This document shows positions 25,484 through 33,808 of a DNA stretch of 64,000 nt, piece after piece. The DNA comes from Planctomycetaceae bacterium (GTDB lineage Bacteria; Planctomycetota; Planctomycetia; Gemmatales; Gemmataceae), in assembly GCA_013823135.1 (NCBI GenBank), contig PNLP01000016.1, positions 62,001 to 126,000 of the forward strand, read 5' to 3'. Under the pieces are notes generated by a model, which saw only the letters and a program-made list of their open reading frames with translations, was not told where the DNA came from and ran no database searches. The translations under genes and the position numbers were made by a program. Position 1 is the first letter of the stretch, and the number at the start of each line of letters is the position of its first letter.

Positions 25484-26636
25484 CACGCTTCACGAGCATC
25501 GTCGCGTAGCTGCCACGCGGCAGGTCGAACTTGAGGATGAGTTTGCGGGTTCCGGGGTTCACGTCGTCGGGCTCGTGATCGTGGCTCAGGTTCGCGAGTC
25601 GAACGCATCCCGGTCGGTCCCCCTTCGAGAAGAAGGGTTTCTCCATCCCACGAATCCTCACATCCGCAAGCGTCAGCCCTTCGGCCTTCAACGCCTCCTC
25701 GATGATTGGGGTAAGCGCATCATCGAGGGCGAGCTTTACCCGCGAACTCGGCAGGGGAAGCGTCAGCGAGTCCCACTCGGCTCGCTTCTCGTCGGGGAGT
25801 CGGATCGGTACGGGCACCTTGCCGAGTTTCAGTTCAACCGAAGCGAGATTCTCCGCCCCGAGGGTGCGGGTGAGCCACGCCGCGAGCATCCGGTTCCAGA
25901 GATAGCTCTGGTATGCGGACAGGTAGAGCCCCTGCAATTCTGGTCGCAGGCGTGCGACGGCACCTTTGAAGTCTGTGGGGTGCGACACGAGGTAATCGAC
26001 CAGGCTGCGGGCGTGGCCGCGTGGCAGTTTCGCCTTGAGTGTGGGCCAGTCGCCCCAGTGTAGTTTGAGCGTGGCCTTCTCGCGTTTCGCTTCACGGCGA
26101 TCGAATTCGTAGGGTGCCATGAGCGCGAGCTTGAGCGCTTCCTCGAACTGGCCCCGCACCATTTCCTTGGCGATGAATGCCGTGGAATCCTCAACCGACC
26201 CAAATCGCTGATCGTCGAAGTAGTTCGGCAGCCCGCAGCGTTCCACTTCCGCGAGCGCGGTGGCAGCGACTGACACCGCAATGTCACTCATCGAGCGCAG
26301 AGTGAGAGTGAAGCGGTTCGCGGTGATCTCATGCGAGGCATACGGCTGGTTGCGCTGCCCGAGGTGAGTGAGCGTGACACGCTCGTGAGTGAGGTTCCGC
26401 TTGGGGCCGCGCCAGATCGTGAGGTATTGCGACGTGACCGCGTGCCGGTCTTTCAGCCCGCCGTAGCTGAGTCGCTGGAAGTCGATCTGCCAACGACGCC
26501 GCACCGCGGCGAGGGCATCGGGTGTGGTCCAACCCGTTTTGTCGAGTCGGTAGAACGCGAACTCGCCGGAATCGCCGCCGGTGGCGGCGGTCAACTCCTC
26601 GACGCGGAAATCCTCGGGCTGTTGTTTCAGTTTCAT
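25467..26636 (-). CDS. truD: tRNA pseudouridine(13) synthase
   Basis: 389 residues. Makes pseudouridine 13 in tRNAs. The N-terminus (MKLKQQPEDFRVEEL), the GGLKDRHAVTSQYLTI block with the catalytic Asp, NYFDDQRFGS and the C-terminal LKFDLPRGSYATMLVKRV are all diagnostic of TruD. The frame runs upstream to 26903, but that part is a shadow of the lipoprotein gene, and the natural start is ATG 26636. It lies 22 bases downstream of the lipoprotein gene on the same strand. Confidence 0.93.
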   Translation of the reverse strand: MKLKQQPEDFRVEELTAATGGDSGEFAFYRLDKTGWTTPDALAAVRRRWQIDFQRLSYGGLKDRHAVTSQYLTIWRGPKRNLTHERVTLTHLGQRNQPYASHEITANRFTLTLRSMSDIAVSVAATALAEVERCGLPNYFDDQRFGSVEDSTAFIAKEMVRGQFEEALKLALMAPYEFDRREAKREKATLKLHWGDWPTLKAKLPRGHARSLVDYLVSHPTDFKGAVARLRPELQGLYLSAYQSYLWNRMLAAWLTRTLGAENLASVELKLGKVPVPIRLPDEKRAEWDSLTLPLPSSRVKLALDDALTPIIEEALKAEGLTLADVRIRGMEKPFFSKGDRPGCVRLANLSHDHEPDDVNPGTRKLILKFDLPRGSYATMLVKRVTAIV

Positions 26637-26658
26637 TCGGTCATGATACCGGGAGTGG

Positions 26659-27405
26659 TCAGCGGTGAGCGGCGGCCGTGTTTGGTTGCGGCCGGGGTGT
26701 GGCGGCGATTGCGGGCACCACACTCGATCCGACGCGAGCCGGGGTGCCGCCGTCAAAGAGGAACGCCCATTCCGGGGACTGGTTGGGATCGAGCGTCGGG
26801 CGGGGCTCGGGGGCGTGTTCGTAATCCCAGGATGGCATCGCCACGATGAAAGGTTGAACTGTTGTTTGGGCCACTCCATCGAGAAGTTGCGACACAAGTG
26901 CAACGGACTCGTCTGCGGAAACGGGGTGATCTGCCACGTTCAGGAAGCGTGGGCCGTCCATGATGGGTCGATTGGCTGCTTTGCGCTCGAAGAGAACAAC
27001 GCCGCTGACTGAGGCTCCCCTCGCGGTCGCCTTCTCGGCGAGTTTGACGGCCGTGTTGGCACCACCCTCGACGCCGATAACCACAATTGCTGCGCTCGGT
27101 TCATCAGCCTGAACACGCTTGATTTCAGCCGCCATCCAGGCCGCGTGAACCGTCTGCCCCGTGGCGACCTTGGCGTAACCCTTGCGGTTGAGTTGTTCAC
27201 GGAAGGTATCCAGCGCGATCATTTCGACGGGGTTAATCCCGCTCACGGCGAAGACGTAGACCTGATTCCGCTGGCAAGTCAGGGTGTCGCATTCCGGGCC
27301 GGCTTCGTGTGCCAGACCGTAGCCGTTGGCCCCGCAACTCACGCAGCCCGACCCCATGAGCAGGATCCCCACCACGCCCGCGATTAGCCCGTGTCGCCCG
27401 CTCAT
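26659..27405 (-). CDS. Putative lipoprotein, unknown function
   Basis: 248 residues starting with MSGRHGLIAGVVGILLMGSGC, a lipoprotein signal with Cys as lipid site. The mature part begins Cys-rich (CVSCGANGYG...CDTLTC). The middle (VYVFAVSGINPVEM; AAIVVIGVEGGANTAVKLAEKA) resembles an alpha/beta Rossmann-like fold; VIGVEGG stands where hydrolases have a nucleophile elbow but no Ser is present, so activity is doubtful. The C-terminal tail is Pro-rich. Same strand as truD, 22 bases ahead. Confidence 0.7.
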   Translation of the reverse strand: MSGRHGLIAGVVGILLMGSGCVSCGANGYGLAHEAGPECDTLTCQRNQVYVFAVSGINPVEMIALDTFREQLNRKGYAKVATGQTVHAAWMAAEIKRVQADEPSAAIVVIGVEGGANTAVKLAEKATARGASVSGVVLFERKAANRPIMDGPRFLNVADHPVSADESVALVSQLLDGVAQTTVQPFIVAMPSWDYEHAPEPRPTLDPNQSPEWAFLFDGGTPARVGSSVVPAIAATPRPQPNTAAAHR

Positions 27406-27562
27406 TGGTTATCCCCCAGTCTTGCCGAACCGGTCTAACCATTCAGTTCGGCAGGACTCGCGGGATTGCGCCAACCGTTACAGGTTCACATTTCGGGAAT
27501 CGACCGAAGCTGCGGAGGCAGTTCCGGTCGCACAAGGTGGGCAAGATGGGAAGTTCTTCAGC

Positions 27563-27583
27563 GGTTGCCCCAGCGGGGCAACC
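27563..27583. repeat. REP-like GC hairpin behind hslU
   Basis: Perfect 9-bp stem GGTTGCCCC/GGGGCAACC with AGC loop, starting 7 bases beyond the hslU stop codon (hslU is on the minus strand). Sibling of the hairpin at 6152-6170. Could act as a transcription terminator or 3' end stabiliser. Confidence 0.6.
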
Positions 27584-27589
27584 CCAACA

Positions 27590-28936
27590 TCACAGGATGA
27601 ATTTGCTCAAGTCTTCGCGCTGGATGATCGCTCCAAGACGGTCGTGGACGAACTTGGCATCGACCACCACTCGCTTCTCGACGAGGTCTGGCCCCTCGAA
27701 GCTCACTTCCTCGACAACCTTTTCAAGAATCGTGTGCAGGCGGCGGGCTCCGATGTTCTGGTGCGTGCGGTTCACGTCGAACGCGATGTCCGCGATCGCC
27801 TCGATGCCGTCTTTCGTGAACTCCAGATCAACGCCTTCCGTCTTCAGCAACTCGGCGTACTGCTTCGTGAGGGCGTGCTTCGGTTCCGTGAGGATGCGCA
27901 GGAAGTCGGGCTTCGTTAGGTCTGTGAGCTCGACGCGAATCGGGAAGCGGCCCTGCAACTCGGGCATGAGGTCGGCGGGCTTCGAGGTGTGAAACGCACC
28001 GGCGGCGATGAACAGGATGTGGTCCGTCTTCACGGGGCCGTGCTTGGTGTTCACGGTCGTCCCTTCCACCACAGGTAGAAGGTCGCGCTGCACCCCTTGC
28101 CGCGACACGTCCGGTCCGTGGCCCGCGGACGGCCCACACACCTTGTCGATCTCGTCGAGGAAGACGATTCCCTGGTTCTCCACTCGTTCCACGGTCTGCT
28201 CGGCGACTGCTGCGCGGTCGATGAGTGCTTCCGTTTCCTGCTCGAGCAGCAGCTTGCGGGCGTCCTTGATCGCCAGTTGCCGGGGTTGCCCGTTCTTGGG
28301 CATGATCTTGTCGAACATATTCTGCAAATCGACGTCCATGTTCTCCATCCCCATGCTGGAGAAGATCTGGACGGGGACGGCTTTCTGCTCGACGGTCAGT
28401 TCCACGACGCGGTCTTCGAGTTCGCCCGCTTCGAGTTTGGCCCGCATCTTGTCGCGGGTGCGCTGCCGACGTTCCTGTTCTTCCTTTTCCTGCTCGGGTT
28501 CCCACGAGTTGCTCTTCGGTGTGGGCACGAGCATGTCGAGCAGTCGTTCTGTGACGCGGTCTTTCGCCTTGTTCTGCACCTGCACGCGCATCTCGGCCTT
28601 CACCAGCCCGATGCCGGCTTCCATGAGATCGCGGATGATGCTCTCGACATCGCGGCCGACGTAGCCGACCTCGGTGAACTTCGTCGCCTCGACCTTGATG
28701 AATGGTGCTCCAACGAGCTGCGCGAGCCGGCGTGCGATCTCCGTTTTGCCGACGCCCGTCGGCCCGATGAGGATGATGTTCTTCGGCGTGATGTCGGTGC
28801 GCAACTCGGGCGAGAGCTGCTGCCGACGCCAGCGGTTGCGGATGGCGACCGCAACGGCCTTCTTCGCGGCGTTCTGCCCGACGATGTACTTATCGAGTTC
28901 GGCAACGACCTGCCGAGGAGTCATGGATTCGGCCAC
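27590..28936 (-). CDS. hslU: HslU, ATPase subunit of the HslVU protease
   Basis: 448 residues. AAA+ unfoldase that feeds substrates to HslV. MTPRQVVAELDKYIVGQNAAKKAVAVA, Walker A GPTGVGKTE, the pore motif GYVGRDVES, Walker B GIVFLDEIDKV, and the sensor/C-terminal GARRLHTILEKV are all present, as is the C-terminal SKFIL tail that activates HslV. The I-domain (about 120-230) has the usual length. Start is 28936, with an in-frame ATG at 28924 as alternative. It lies downstream of hslV, separated by a long hairpin repeat. Confidence 0.96.
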   Translation of the reverse strand: MAESMTPRQVVAELDKYIVGQNAAKKAVAVAIRNRWRRQQLSPELRTDITPKNIILIGPTGVGKTEIARRLAQLVGAPFIKVEATKFTEVGYVGRDVESIIRDLMEAGIGLVKAEMRVQVQNKAKDRVTERLLDMLVPTPKSNSWEPEQEKEEQERRQRTRDKMRAKLEAGELEDRVVELTVEQKAVPVQIFSSMGMENMDVDLQNMFDKIMPKNGQPRQLAIKDARKLLLEQETEALIDRAAVAEQTVERVENQGIVFLDEIDKVCGPSAGHGPDVSRQGVQRDLLPVVEGTTVNTKHGPVKTDHILFIAAGAFHTSKPADLMPELQGRFPIRVELTDLTKPDFLRILTEPKHALTKQYAELLKTEGVDLEFTKDGIEAIADIAFDVNRTHQNIGARRLHTILEKVVEEVSFEGPDLVEKRVVVDAKFVHDRLGAIIQREDLSKFIL

Positions 28937-28949
28937 AGATACCTCACTT

Positions 28950-29023
28950 GCGTAGCCGCGACTCGAAGGGGAGCGCGAACGTTGGGTGAACGTGCCGCGC
29001 TCCCCTTCGGGTCGCGGCTACGC
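28950..29023. repeat. Intergenic hairpin repeat, family A (hslV-hslU)
   Basis: Arms 28950-28977 and 28996-29023 pair over 28 bases with one mismatch, 18-base loop. Core GTAGCCGCGAC...AAGGGGAGCG is shared with 45677-45752 and 20261-20322. It fills the whole gap between two genes that normally form one operon. Confidence 0.9.
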
Positions 29024-29024
29024 A

Positions 29025-29561
29025 CTAGCTCAATTCCAGCACTTCAATGCTGCGGTTGGTGTAGATGCAGAGGTCGCCAGCGATTTCCAGACCAGCGCGC
29101 ACGATCTCGGCTGGCTTCAGGGCGGTGTGTGCCATGAGCGCACGCGCTGCGGACAGGGCGTATGGGCCGCCCGAGCCGATCGCCAGCACGTTATCAGTGG
29201 GGGCAATCACGTCGCCGGTGCCGCTCAGGAGCAGCAGATTGTCGCGATCGAGGACGATGAGCATCGCTTCGAGCCGCCGCAAAACACGGTCCGTTCGCCA
29301 TTCTTTCGCCAGTTCGGTCGCAGCTTTTGGCACCGAACCCTGGTGGTCTCGGAGTTTTGTTTCGAAGCGTTCCAGCAGCGAGAACGCGTCGGCGGCGGCA
29401 CCCGCAAAGCCGGCCAGAACCTTGCCGTCGTACAATTTGCGAATCTTCTTCGCGTCGTTCTTCATCACAATGTTGCCAAGCGTAACCTGGCCATCACCAC
29501 CAATGGCAACACCGGCAGAAGTCCGCACGGCGAGAATAGTTGTGGCACGAATACGGTGCAC
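29025..29561 (-). CDS. hslV: HslV, threonine peptidase subunit of HslVU
   Basis: 178 residues. Proteasome beta-like peptidase that degrades proteins unfolded by HslU. The active Thr is in ATTILAVRT near the N-terminus (Thr7, exposed after processing), followed by [18 protein letters not shown]-like [24 protein letters not shown] and GTGDVIAP. The C-terminus ([13 protein letters not shown]) is typical. Start at 29561; hslU follows behind the hairpin repeat at 28950. Confidence 0.95.
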   Translation of the reverse strand: MHRIRATTILAVRTSAGVAIGGDGQVTLGNIVMKNDAKKIRKLYDGKVLAGFAGAAADAFSLLERFETKLRDHQGSVPKAATELAKEWRTDRVLRRLEAMLIVLDRDNLLLLSGTGDVIAPTDNVLAIGSGGPYALSAARALMAHTALKPAEIVRAGLEIAGDLCIYTNRSIEVLELS

Positions 29562-29813
29562 GTTTAAGATCGCTCCAGGGCCGACGAATACAATCCTGAC
29601 GCCGCTAACCGGACGCCGAAGACGCGGTCGCTCGCAAGTGGACGTCGATTATGATACCCGGCGAGCGGAACCGGAACAGGGAAGCGAAACCCCTTCACCC
29701 GAACGAATTTGGCACGTCGGACAGGGCGAGTGTGAGATAGAATGCTGAACGGAACGACTTGTGGGCGGTGCGCGTTGCCATGCGCCCACCCCCGTTACCA
29801 CAAGGAGCAACAC

Positions 29814-30872
29814 ATGACAAAACTGATGGCGACGGGCGCGATGATCGCCGCCCTTTTGACCGGCGGACTGATTGCGACGCCGGCACTTGCGTCGAAAGCC
29901 CCCGTCAAAGCGACGGGTGTGCTGCACGTTTACGGAAACGAAGGTGACTCCAAGCTGTTCACCCCTGAGGGGATCAGCCGCGCACAGACAGCGCTCAACA
30001 ACACTTCGTTCGATCATGGTCTGACGGTTACTGTCGATCTGTACGCAAAGGTTCCGGAGGGGAAGACCGTTCCCGCCGACGAGGCTGGGAAGGCGAAGTT
30101 CTTCCGCGATTGGGCAGTCGAACGTGCTCAGGGCGACAAGGCCAAGGGTGTTTACATCCTGGTATGCCGCAGCCCGGGCTACATCGAAGTGATCGCGGAC
30201 AAGACCACCAAGGATCGCGGCTTCACGAACGACAACGAGAAGCAGGTTCGCGACAAGTTGCTGAACTCGTTCCGCGCTGCCAAGGATAAGCCCGAGGCGG
30301 AGCAGTACAAGCTCCGTGATGACGGGTTGGTTGACGCGATTGGGTTCGTGGTGAGTGACCTCAAGGACACGACCGTGTCGGCCACAACCAGCAAGAACAC
30401 AACGCACTCTGATGGTGCAAAGCAGGGTCTGGGCGTGGGTGGCTGGGTTTGCCTGGGCCTGTGCGTGCTCCTGGGCGTGTGGCTCGTGATCGGTCTGATC
30501 CGGGCGTTCACCGGAGGCGGCGGTGGTGGAGGTGGTGGCTACGGCGGCGGCGGCGGTGGTGGCGGCGGCTTCGGCTCCTCGCTGCTCGGTGGCCTCTTCG
30601 GTGCGATGGCTGGCATGTACATCTACAACAGCATGTTCGGCCACGGTGGCATGTTCGGCGGTTCGGATGCCTATGCCGGGGATAGCGGCATGGGTGGAAG
30701 CGGCGACACCGGTACCTCTGGCGACGGCGACTTCAGCGGCGACACGGGTGCCGGCGGCAGCTACGACAGTGGCTCCGGTGGCGGTGACTACGGCGGTGGT
30801 GGCGACTTCGGCGGTGGCGGCGGGGATTTCGGTGGCGGCGGTGACTTTGGCGGGGGTGGTGGCGACTTCTGA
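29814..30872 (+). CDS. TPM-domain membrane protein with Gly-rich tail
   Basis: 352 residues. Signal sequence (MTKLMATGAMIAALLTGGLIATPALA), then a TPM domain (about 35-190: GISRAQTALNN..., KGVYILVCRSPGYIEVIAD, EKQVRDKLLNSF), a membrane helix at about 210-230 (GLGVGGWVCLGLCVLLGVWLVIG split by Gly/Cys), and a C-terminal tail built almost wholly of Gly with Asp/Phe. TPM proteins act in membrane protein quality or phosphate chemistry; function here is unknown. AAGGAG at 29802 fixes the ATG at 29814. An intrinsic terminator follows at 30889. Confidence 0.87.
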   Translation: MTKLMATGAMIAALLTGGLIATPALASKAPVKATGVLHVYGNEGDSKLFTPEGISRAQTALNNTSFDHGLTVTVDLYAKVPEGKTVPADEAGKAKFFRDWAVERAQGDKAKGVYILVCRSPGYIEVIADKTTKDRGFTNDNEKQVRDKLLNSFRAAKDKPEAEQYKLRDDGLVDAIGFVVSDLKDTTVSATTSKNTTHSDGAKQGLGVGGWVCLGLCVLLGVWLVIGLIRAFTGGGGGGGGGYGGGGGGGGGFGSSLLGGLFGAMAGMYIYNSMFGHGGMFGGSDAYAGDSGMGGSGDTGTSGDGDFSGDTGAGGSYDSGSGGGDYGGGGDFGGGGGDFGGGGDFGGGGGDF

Positions 30873-30888
30873 TCCCCGTTAAACAGCA

Positions 30889-30928
30889 CAAAGCCCACGG
30901 GTTGCTATCCGTGGGCTTTGTCGTTTTC
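30889..30928 (+). terminator. Intrinsic terminator behind the TPM gene
   Basis: Perfect 12-bp stem (30889-30900 CAAAGCCCACGG with 30909-30920), 8-base loop, then TCGTTTTC. It lies 16 bases after the TPM stop codon and ends just before the HIT gene start, so it separates the two. Confidence 0.85.
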
Positions 30929-30940
30929 TACGATGACAGC

Positions 30941-31423
30941 ATGACGCACGATCCAAACTGCCCGATGTGCAAGTCCGTCGCTGAGCTGAACACGGCCGAC
31001 CGCTCGGTTCTCGTCTGGCACTTCCCGCACTCCGTGGCGTTCCTTGGCCCCTGGCAGTATTTCACCGGCTATTGCTTGCTCGTGTCACGCGAACCCGCCA
31101 CGGAACTCAGCCAGCTTGGGGCGAACCGTTCGGCATTTCTCGAAGAAATGGCGACGCTCGCCGCGGCAATCGAAGCCTGTTTCACACCACACAAACTGAA
31201 CTACGAACTCCTCGGGAATGTCGTGCCGCACCTGCACTGGCACATCTTCCCGCGCTCGAAAGATGACCCCGAGCGGTTGCAGCCGGTGTGGATTCTCCTT
31301 GAGCGAACCAAGACCGACGAGGCCGAGAAAACACGGCTCATGACCGGCACCGTACCGCCTGCTGAAGTGCGGGGACGGCTGCGAAACTGGCTGACGGCGA
31401 ACGGGGCACCAACCGCGTTATGA
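30941..31423 (+). CDS. HIT family hydrolase
   Basis: 160 residues. Nucleotide-binding hydrolase/transferase of the histidine triad superfamily. HLHWHIFPR gives the H-x-H-x-H motif (His97, His99, His101). An N-terminal CPMC pair suggests the zinc-binding form. The C-terminus (LLERTKTDEAEKTRLM) is typical of HIT proteins annotated as diadenosine tetraphosphate hydrolase-like. ATG 30941 lies right behind the terminator hairpin. It overlaps hemC by ATGA, starting a three-gene coupled unit (HIT, hemC, ABC ATPase). Confidence 0.9.
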   Translation: MTHDPNCPMCKSVAELNTADRSVLVWHFPHSVAFLGPWQYFTGYCLLVSREPATELSQLGANRSAFLEEMATLAAAIEACFTPHKLNYELLGNVVPHLHWHIFPRSKDDPERLQPVWILLERTKTDEAEKTRLMTGTVPPAEVRGRLRNWLTANGAPTAL

Positions 31424-32346
31424 CAACATCACTTCGAATCGGAACGCGCGGTAGCCCGCTGGCACTGTGGCAGGCGAACTACATCGCGGATCGACTACGC
31501 CCGATCGTTGCGCCGCGGCGAGTCGAACTCGTCTTGATCGAAACACACGGCGATCGCGACCAGGCCTCGGCGCTGTCCGCGATGGGTGGCTTCGGGGTCT
31601 TCACGAAGGCGATCCAGAACGCACTTCTCGACGGCCGAGCCGATGTCGCGGTTCACAGCTTGAAGGATCTTCCCACGATCCCGGAACCGCTGCTGGAACT
31701 GGTCGCGGTGCCACCGCGCGGGCCGACGGGCGATGCGTTCGTGTCCCGCAAGTATCGCCGGTTCGAGGATCTGCCCGCCGGGGCGGTCGTCGGCACGAGT
31801 AGCCTTCGCAGACGTGCCCAGGTCGCGAACCGTCGCCCGGACCTGAAACTCCTCGACCTTCGGGGCAACGTGGACACGCGACTGCGAAAGCTCGACGAGC
31901 AGAACCTCGACGCGATCATCCTGGCGGAAGCTGGCCTGGAACGACTCGGACTCGCAGACCGCATCACGGCTGTTCTGGACTCTTCCTGGATGTTGCCGGC
32001 CGTCGGGCAGGGGGCCATCGGCCTGGAATGCCGGGCCGACGATGACGCAACGAAACACTTCGTCGAGGCACTCCGCGACACCGACACCTTCGCCCGCGTG
32101 ACTGCCGAGCGCGCCATGCTCTACGCTCTCGGTGGTGGGTGCCTCGTGCCCATCGGGACCACCTCCAAGGTGCTCGATGGCGTCCTGACGGTGCGGGGTG
32201 CGGTGCTGTCGCCCGATGGCCGTCGGCGCGTCGTCGCAACCCACAGCGGACCGGTGAGCACACCGCTGGCCGTGGGCCAGGAACTTGCTGCGTTACTGAT
32301 CGCAGAAGGTGCCGCGGAGTTGCTGAAGTCTGAGCCGACTCAATGA
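31420..32346 (+). CDS. hemC: Porphobilinogen deaminase (hydroxymethylbilane synthase)
   Basis: 308 residues. Joins four porphobilinogens to hydroxymethylbilane in haem synthesis. IGTRGSPLALWQA, ETHGDRDQ, DVAVHSLKDLPT, GTSSLRRRAQ, LDLRGNVDTRL and AVGQGAIGLECR are family signatures. Cys241 in GGGCLVPIG is the dipyrromethane attachment site. The gene overlaps both neighbours by ATGA (31420-31423 and 32343-32346), so all three are translated together. Confidence 0.96.
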   Translation: MTTSLRIGTRGSPLALWQANYIADRLRPIVAPRRVELVLIETHGDRDQASALSAMGGFGVFTKAIQNALLDGRADVAVHSLKDLPTIPEPLLELVAVPPRGPTGDAFVSRKYRRFEDLPAGAVVGTSSLRRRAQVANRRPDLKLLDLRGNVDTRLRKLDEQNLDAIILAEAGLERLGLADRITAVLDSSWMLPAVGQGAIGLECRADDDATKHFVEALRDTDTFARVTAERAMLYALGGGCLVPIGTTSKVLDGVLTVRGAVLSPDGRRRVVATHSGPVSTPLAVGQELAALLIAEGAAELLKSEPTQ

Positions 32347-33749
32347 ATGAACCTGTCGTCGAACTCGAAAACGTGACCGTGGTGCGGGGCGGGCACACGG
32401 TCCTTTCTGGCCTGAACTGGACGTTCCGCGAGGGTGAAGCGTGGGCGGTCGTCGGTGCCACCGGCTCAGGCAAGACCACTCTCGCGGAAGTGATTCGCGG
32501 GAAGCAACTCATCACGGGTGAAGTCCGCTGGCCGCTCCTCGACCGCTTGCGTGCAAGAGGTCGGCGGGTCGATTACCCGTCGCAGGTGATCGCGCACGTC
32601 TCGTTCAAGGAGGAGTCGCGGCTCTTCTCGTATGCCGGGCATTACTACCAGCAGCGGTTCGAGTTCGCGGACAGTGACGAGCCGTTGTCACTAGCGCAAT
32701 TCCTCCGCAGCGGCACCAACGCGACTGACGCGGAAGTCAACGCCATTGCGGATCGCCTCGGTGTGCGCGAGCAACTGTCCCAACCGTTCATGACCCTCTC
32801 GAACGGCCAGACCCGCCGCTCGCGCCTGGCTCGCGCTCTCCTCGCGAAACCCGAACTGCTCATACTCGACGACCCGTTCATTGGCCTCGACACCGCTGGC
32901 CGCGCTGACCTGACTGAACTCCTTGGCGAACTCCGACGACAGGGCCAACGTCTCGTTTTGATTTGCCGCGCAGACATGGTGCCTCCGTGGGTCACACACA
33001 CGTTCCAATGCGAAACGCAGGTTGCGGAAGCCGATACGCCGCTTGGCCGCGACGCGGAACGAAGTGGAGCGGAGCGCGTGGGCGAACCCGTGATCGACCT
33101 CCGCGCTGTCACCGTCACTTACGGTGAAAAACGCATCCTCGATCGCGTGACGTGGACGGTGCGAGCTGGCGAACGCTGGGCGGTTGTTGGGCCGAATGGC
33201 TCGGGCAAAACCACGCTGCTCTCGCTGCTGTGTGGCGATCACCCACAAGCTTACGCCAACGATGTTCGCCTGTTCGACCGTCGACGCGGCACGGGCGAAA
33301 CGATCTGGGATGTGAAGCGAAACGTCGGCCTCGTGTCGCCGGAGTTTCACCTGTACTTCACACAACCGCTCACGGCTGATCGCACCGCCGCGACCGGATT
33401 CTTCGATTCGCTCGCGGATTGTGGAACCACGCCGGAACAGGACGCTCGCGTGCGGGAGTTGTTCGCGGCATTCCGCATCGCACACCTGCATGGCCGACCG
33501 TTCCGCACGCTCTCGATCGGCGAACAGCGACTCGTTCTCCTCGCCCGTGCGCTCGTGAAACGGCCACCGCTCGTGATTCTCGATGAACCTTTCCAGGGGC
33601 TCGACGCGGACCGCGTAGAAGTGTGCCGTGCCTGGCTCGACCGCGAACTCGGCGACGACCAGACTCTCCTGTTTGTGACGCACGAACTCGCAGAGTTGCC
33701 CCGAACTGTGACGAAGACACTGCGACTCGACCGTGGGCGAGTGGTGTGA
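32343..33749 (+). CDS. Double ABC ATPase, ModF/PhrA-like, no membrane domain
   Basis: 468 residues with two ABC domains. First: Walker A GATGSGKTT, signature LSNGQTRRS, Walker B LLILDDPF. Second: GPNGSGKTT, LSIGEQRLV, LVILDEPF, with a switch His in VTHEL. No transmembrane segments, so it is not a transporter subunit by itself; E. coli ModF has the same two-domain form and unclear function. Overlaps hemC. Convergent with glgA; an inverted repeat (33755-33800) lies between. Confidence 0.85.
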   Translation: MNEPVVELENVTVVRGGHTVLSGLNWTFREGEAWAVVGATGSGKTTLAEVIRGKQLITGEVRWPLLDRLRARGRRVDYPSQVIAHVSFKEESRLFSYAGHYYQQRFEFADSDEPLSLAQFLRSGTNATDAEVNAIADRLGVREQLSQPFMTLSNGQTRRSRLARALLAKPELLILDDPFIGLDTAGRADLTELLGELRRQGQRLVLICRADMVPPWVTHTFQCETQVAEADTPLGRDAERSGAERVGEPVIDLRAVTVTYGEKRILDRVTWTVRAGERWAVVGPNGSGKTTLLSLLCGDHPQAYANDVRLFDRRRGTGETIWDVKRNVGLVSPEFHLYFTQPLTADRTAATGFFDSLADCGTTPEQDARVRELFAAFRIAHLHGRPFRTLSIGEQRLVLLARALVKRPPLVILDEPFQGLDADRVEVCRAWLDRELGDDQTLLFVTHELAELPRTVTKTLRLDRGRVV

Positions 33750-33754
33750 TTGTC

Positions 33755-33800
33755 TTCGCCGCTTGCAGCATCACAGGTGTGCGAAGCCGCAAGCGGCGAA
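33755..33800. terminator. Inverted repeat between convergent ABC ATPase and glgA genes
   Basis: Perfect 12-bp arms TTCGCCGCTTGC (33755-33766) and its complement (33789-33800), 22-base loop. Lies between two converging genes where a bidirectional terminator would be expected; no U-run, so the function is inferred from position. Confidence 0.5.
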
Positions 33801-33808
33801 ACTCCTCG

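Noticed and set aside
30889..30928. Hairpin behind the TPM gene as another dispersed hairpin repeat
   Set aside because: Only 12 bp with a short loop and followed by a T-run; an ordinary intrinsic terminator explains it.
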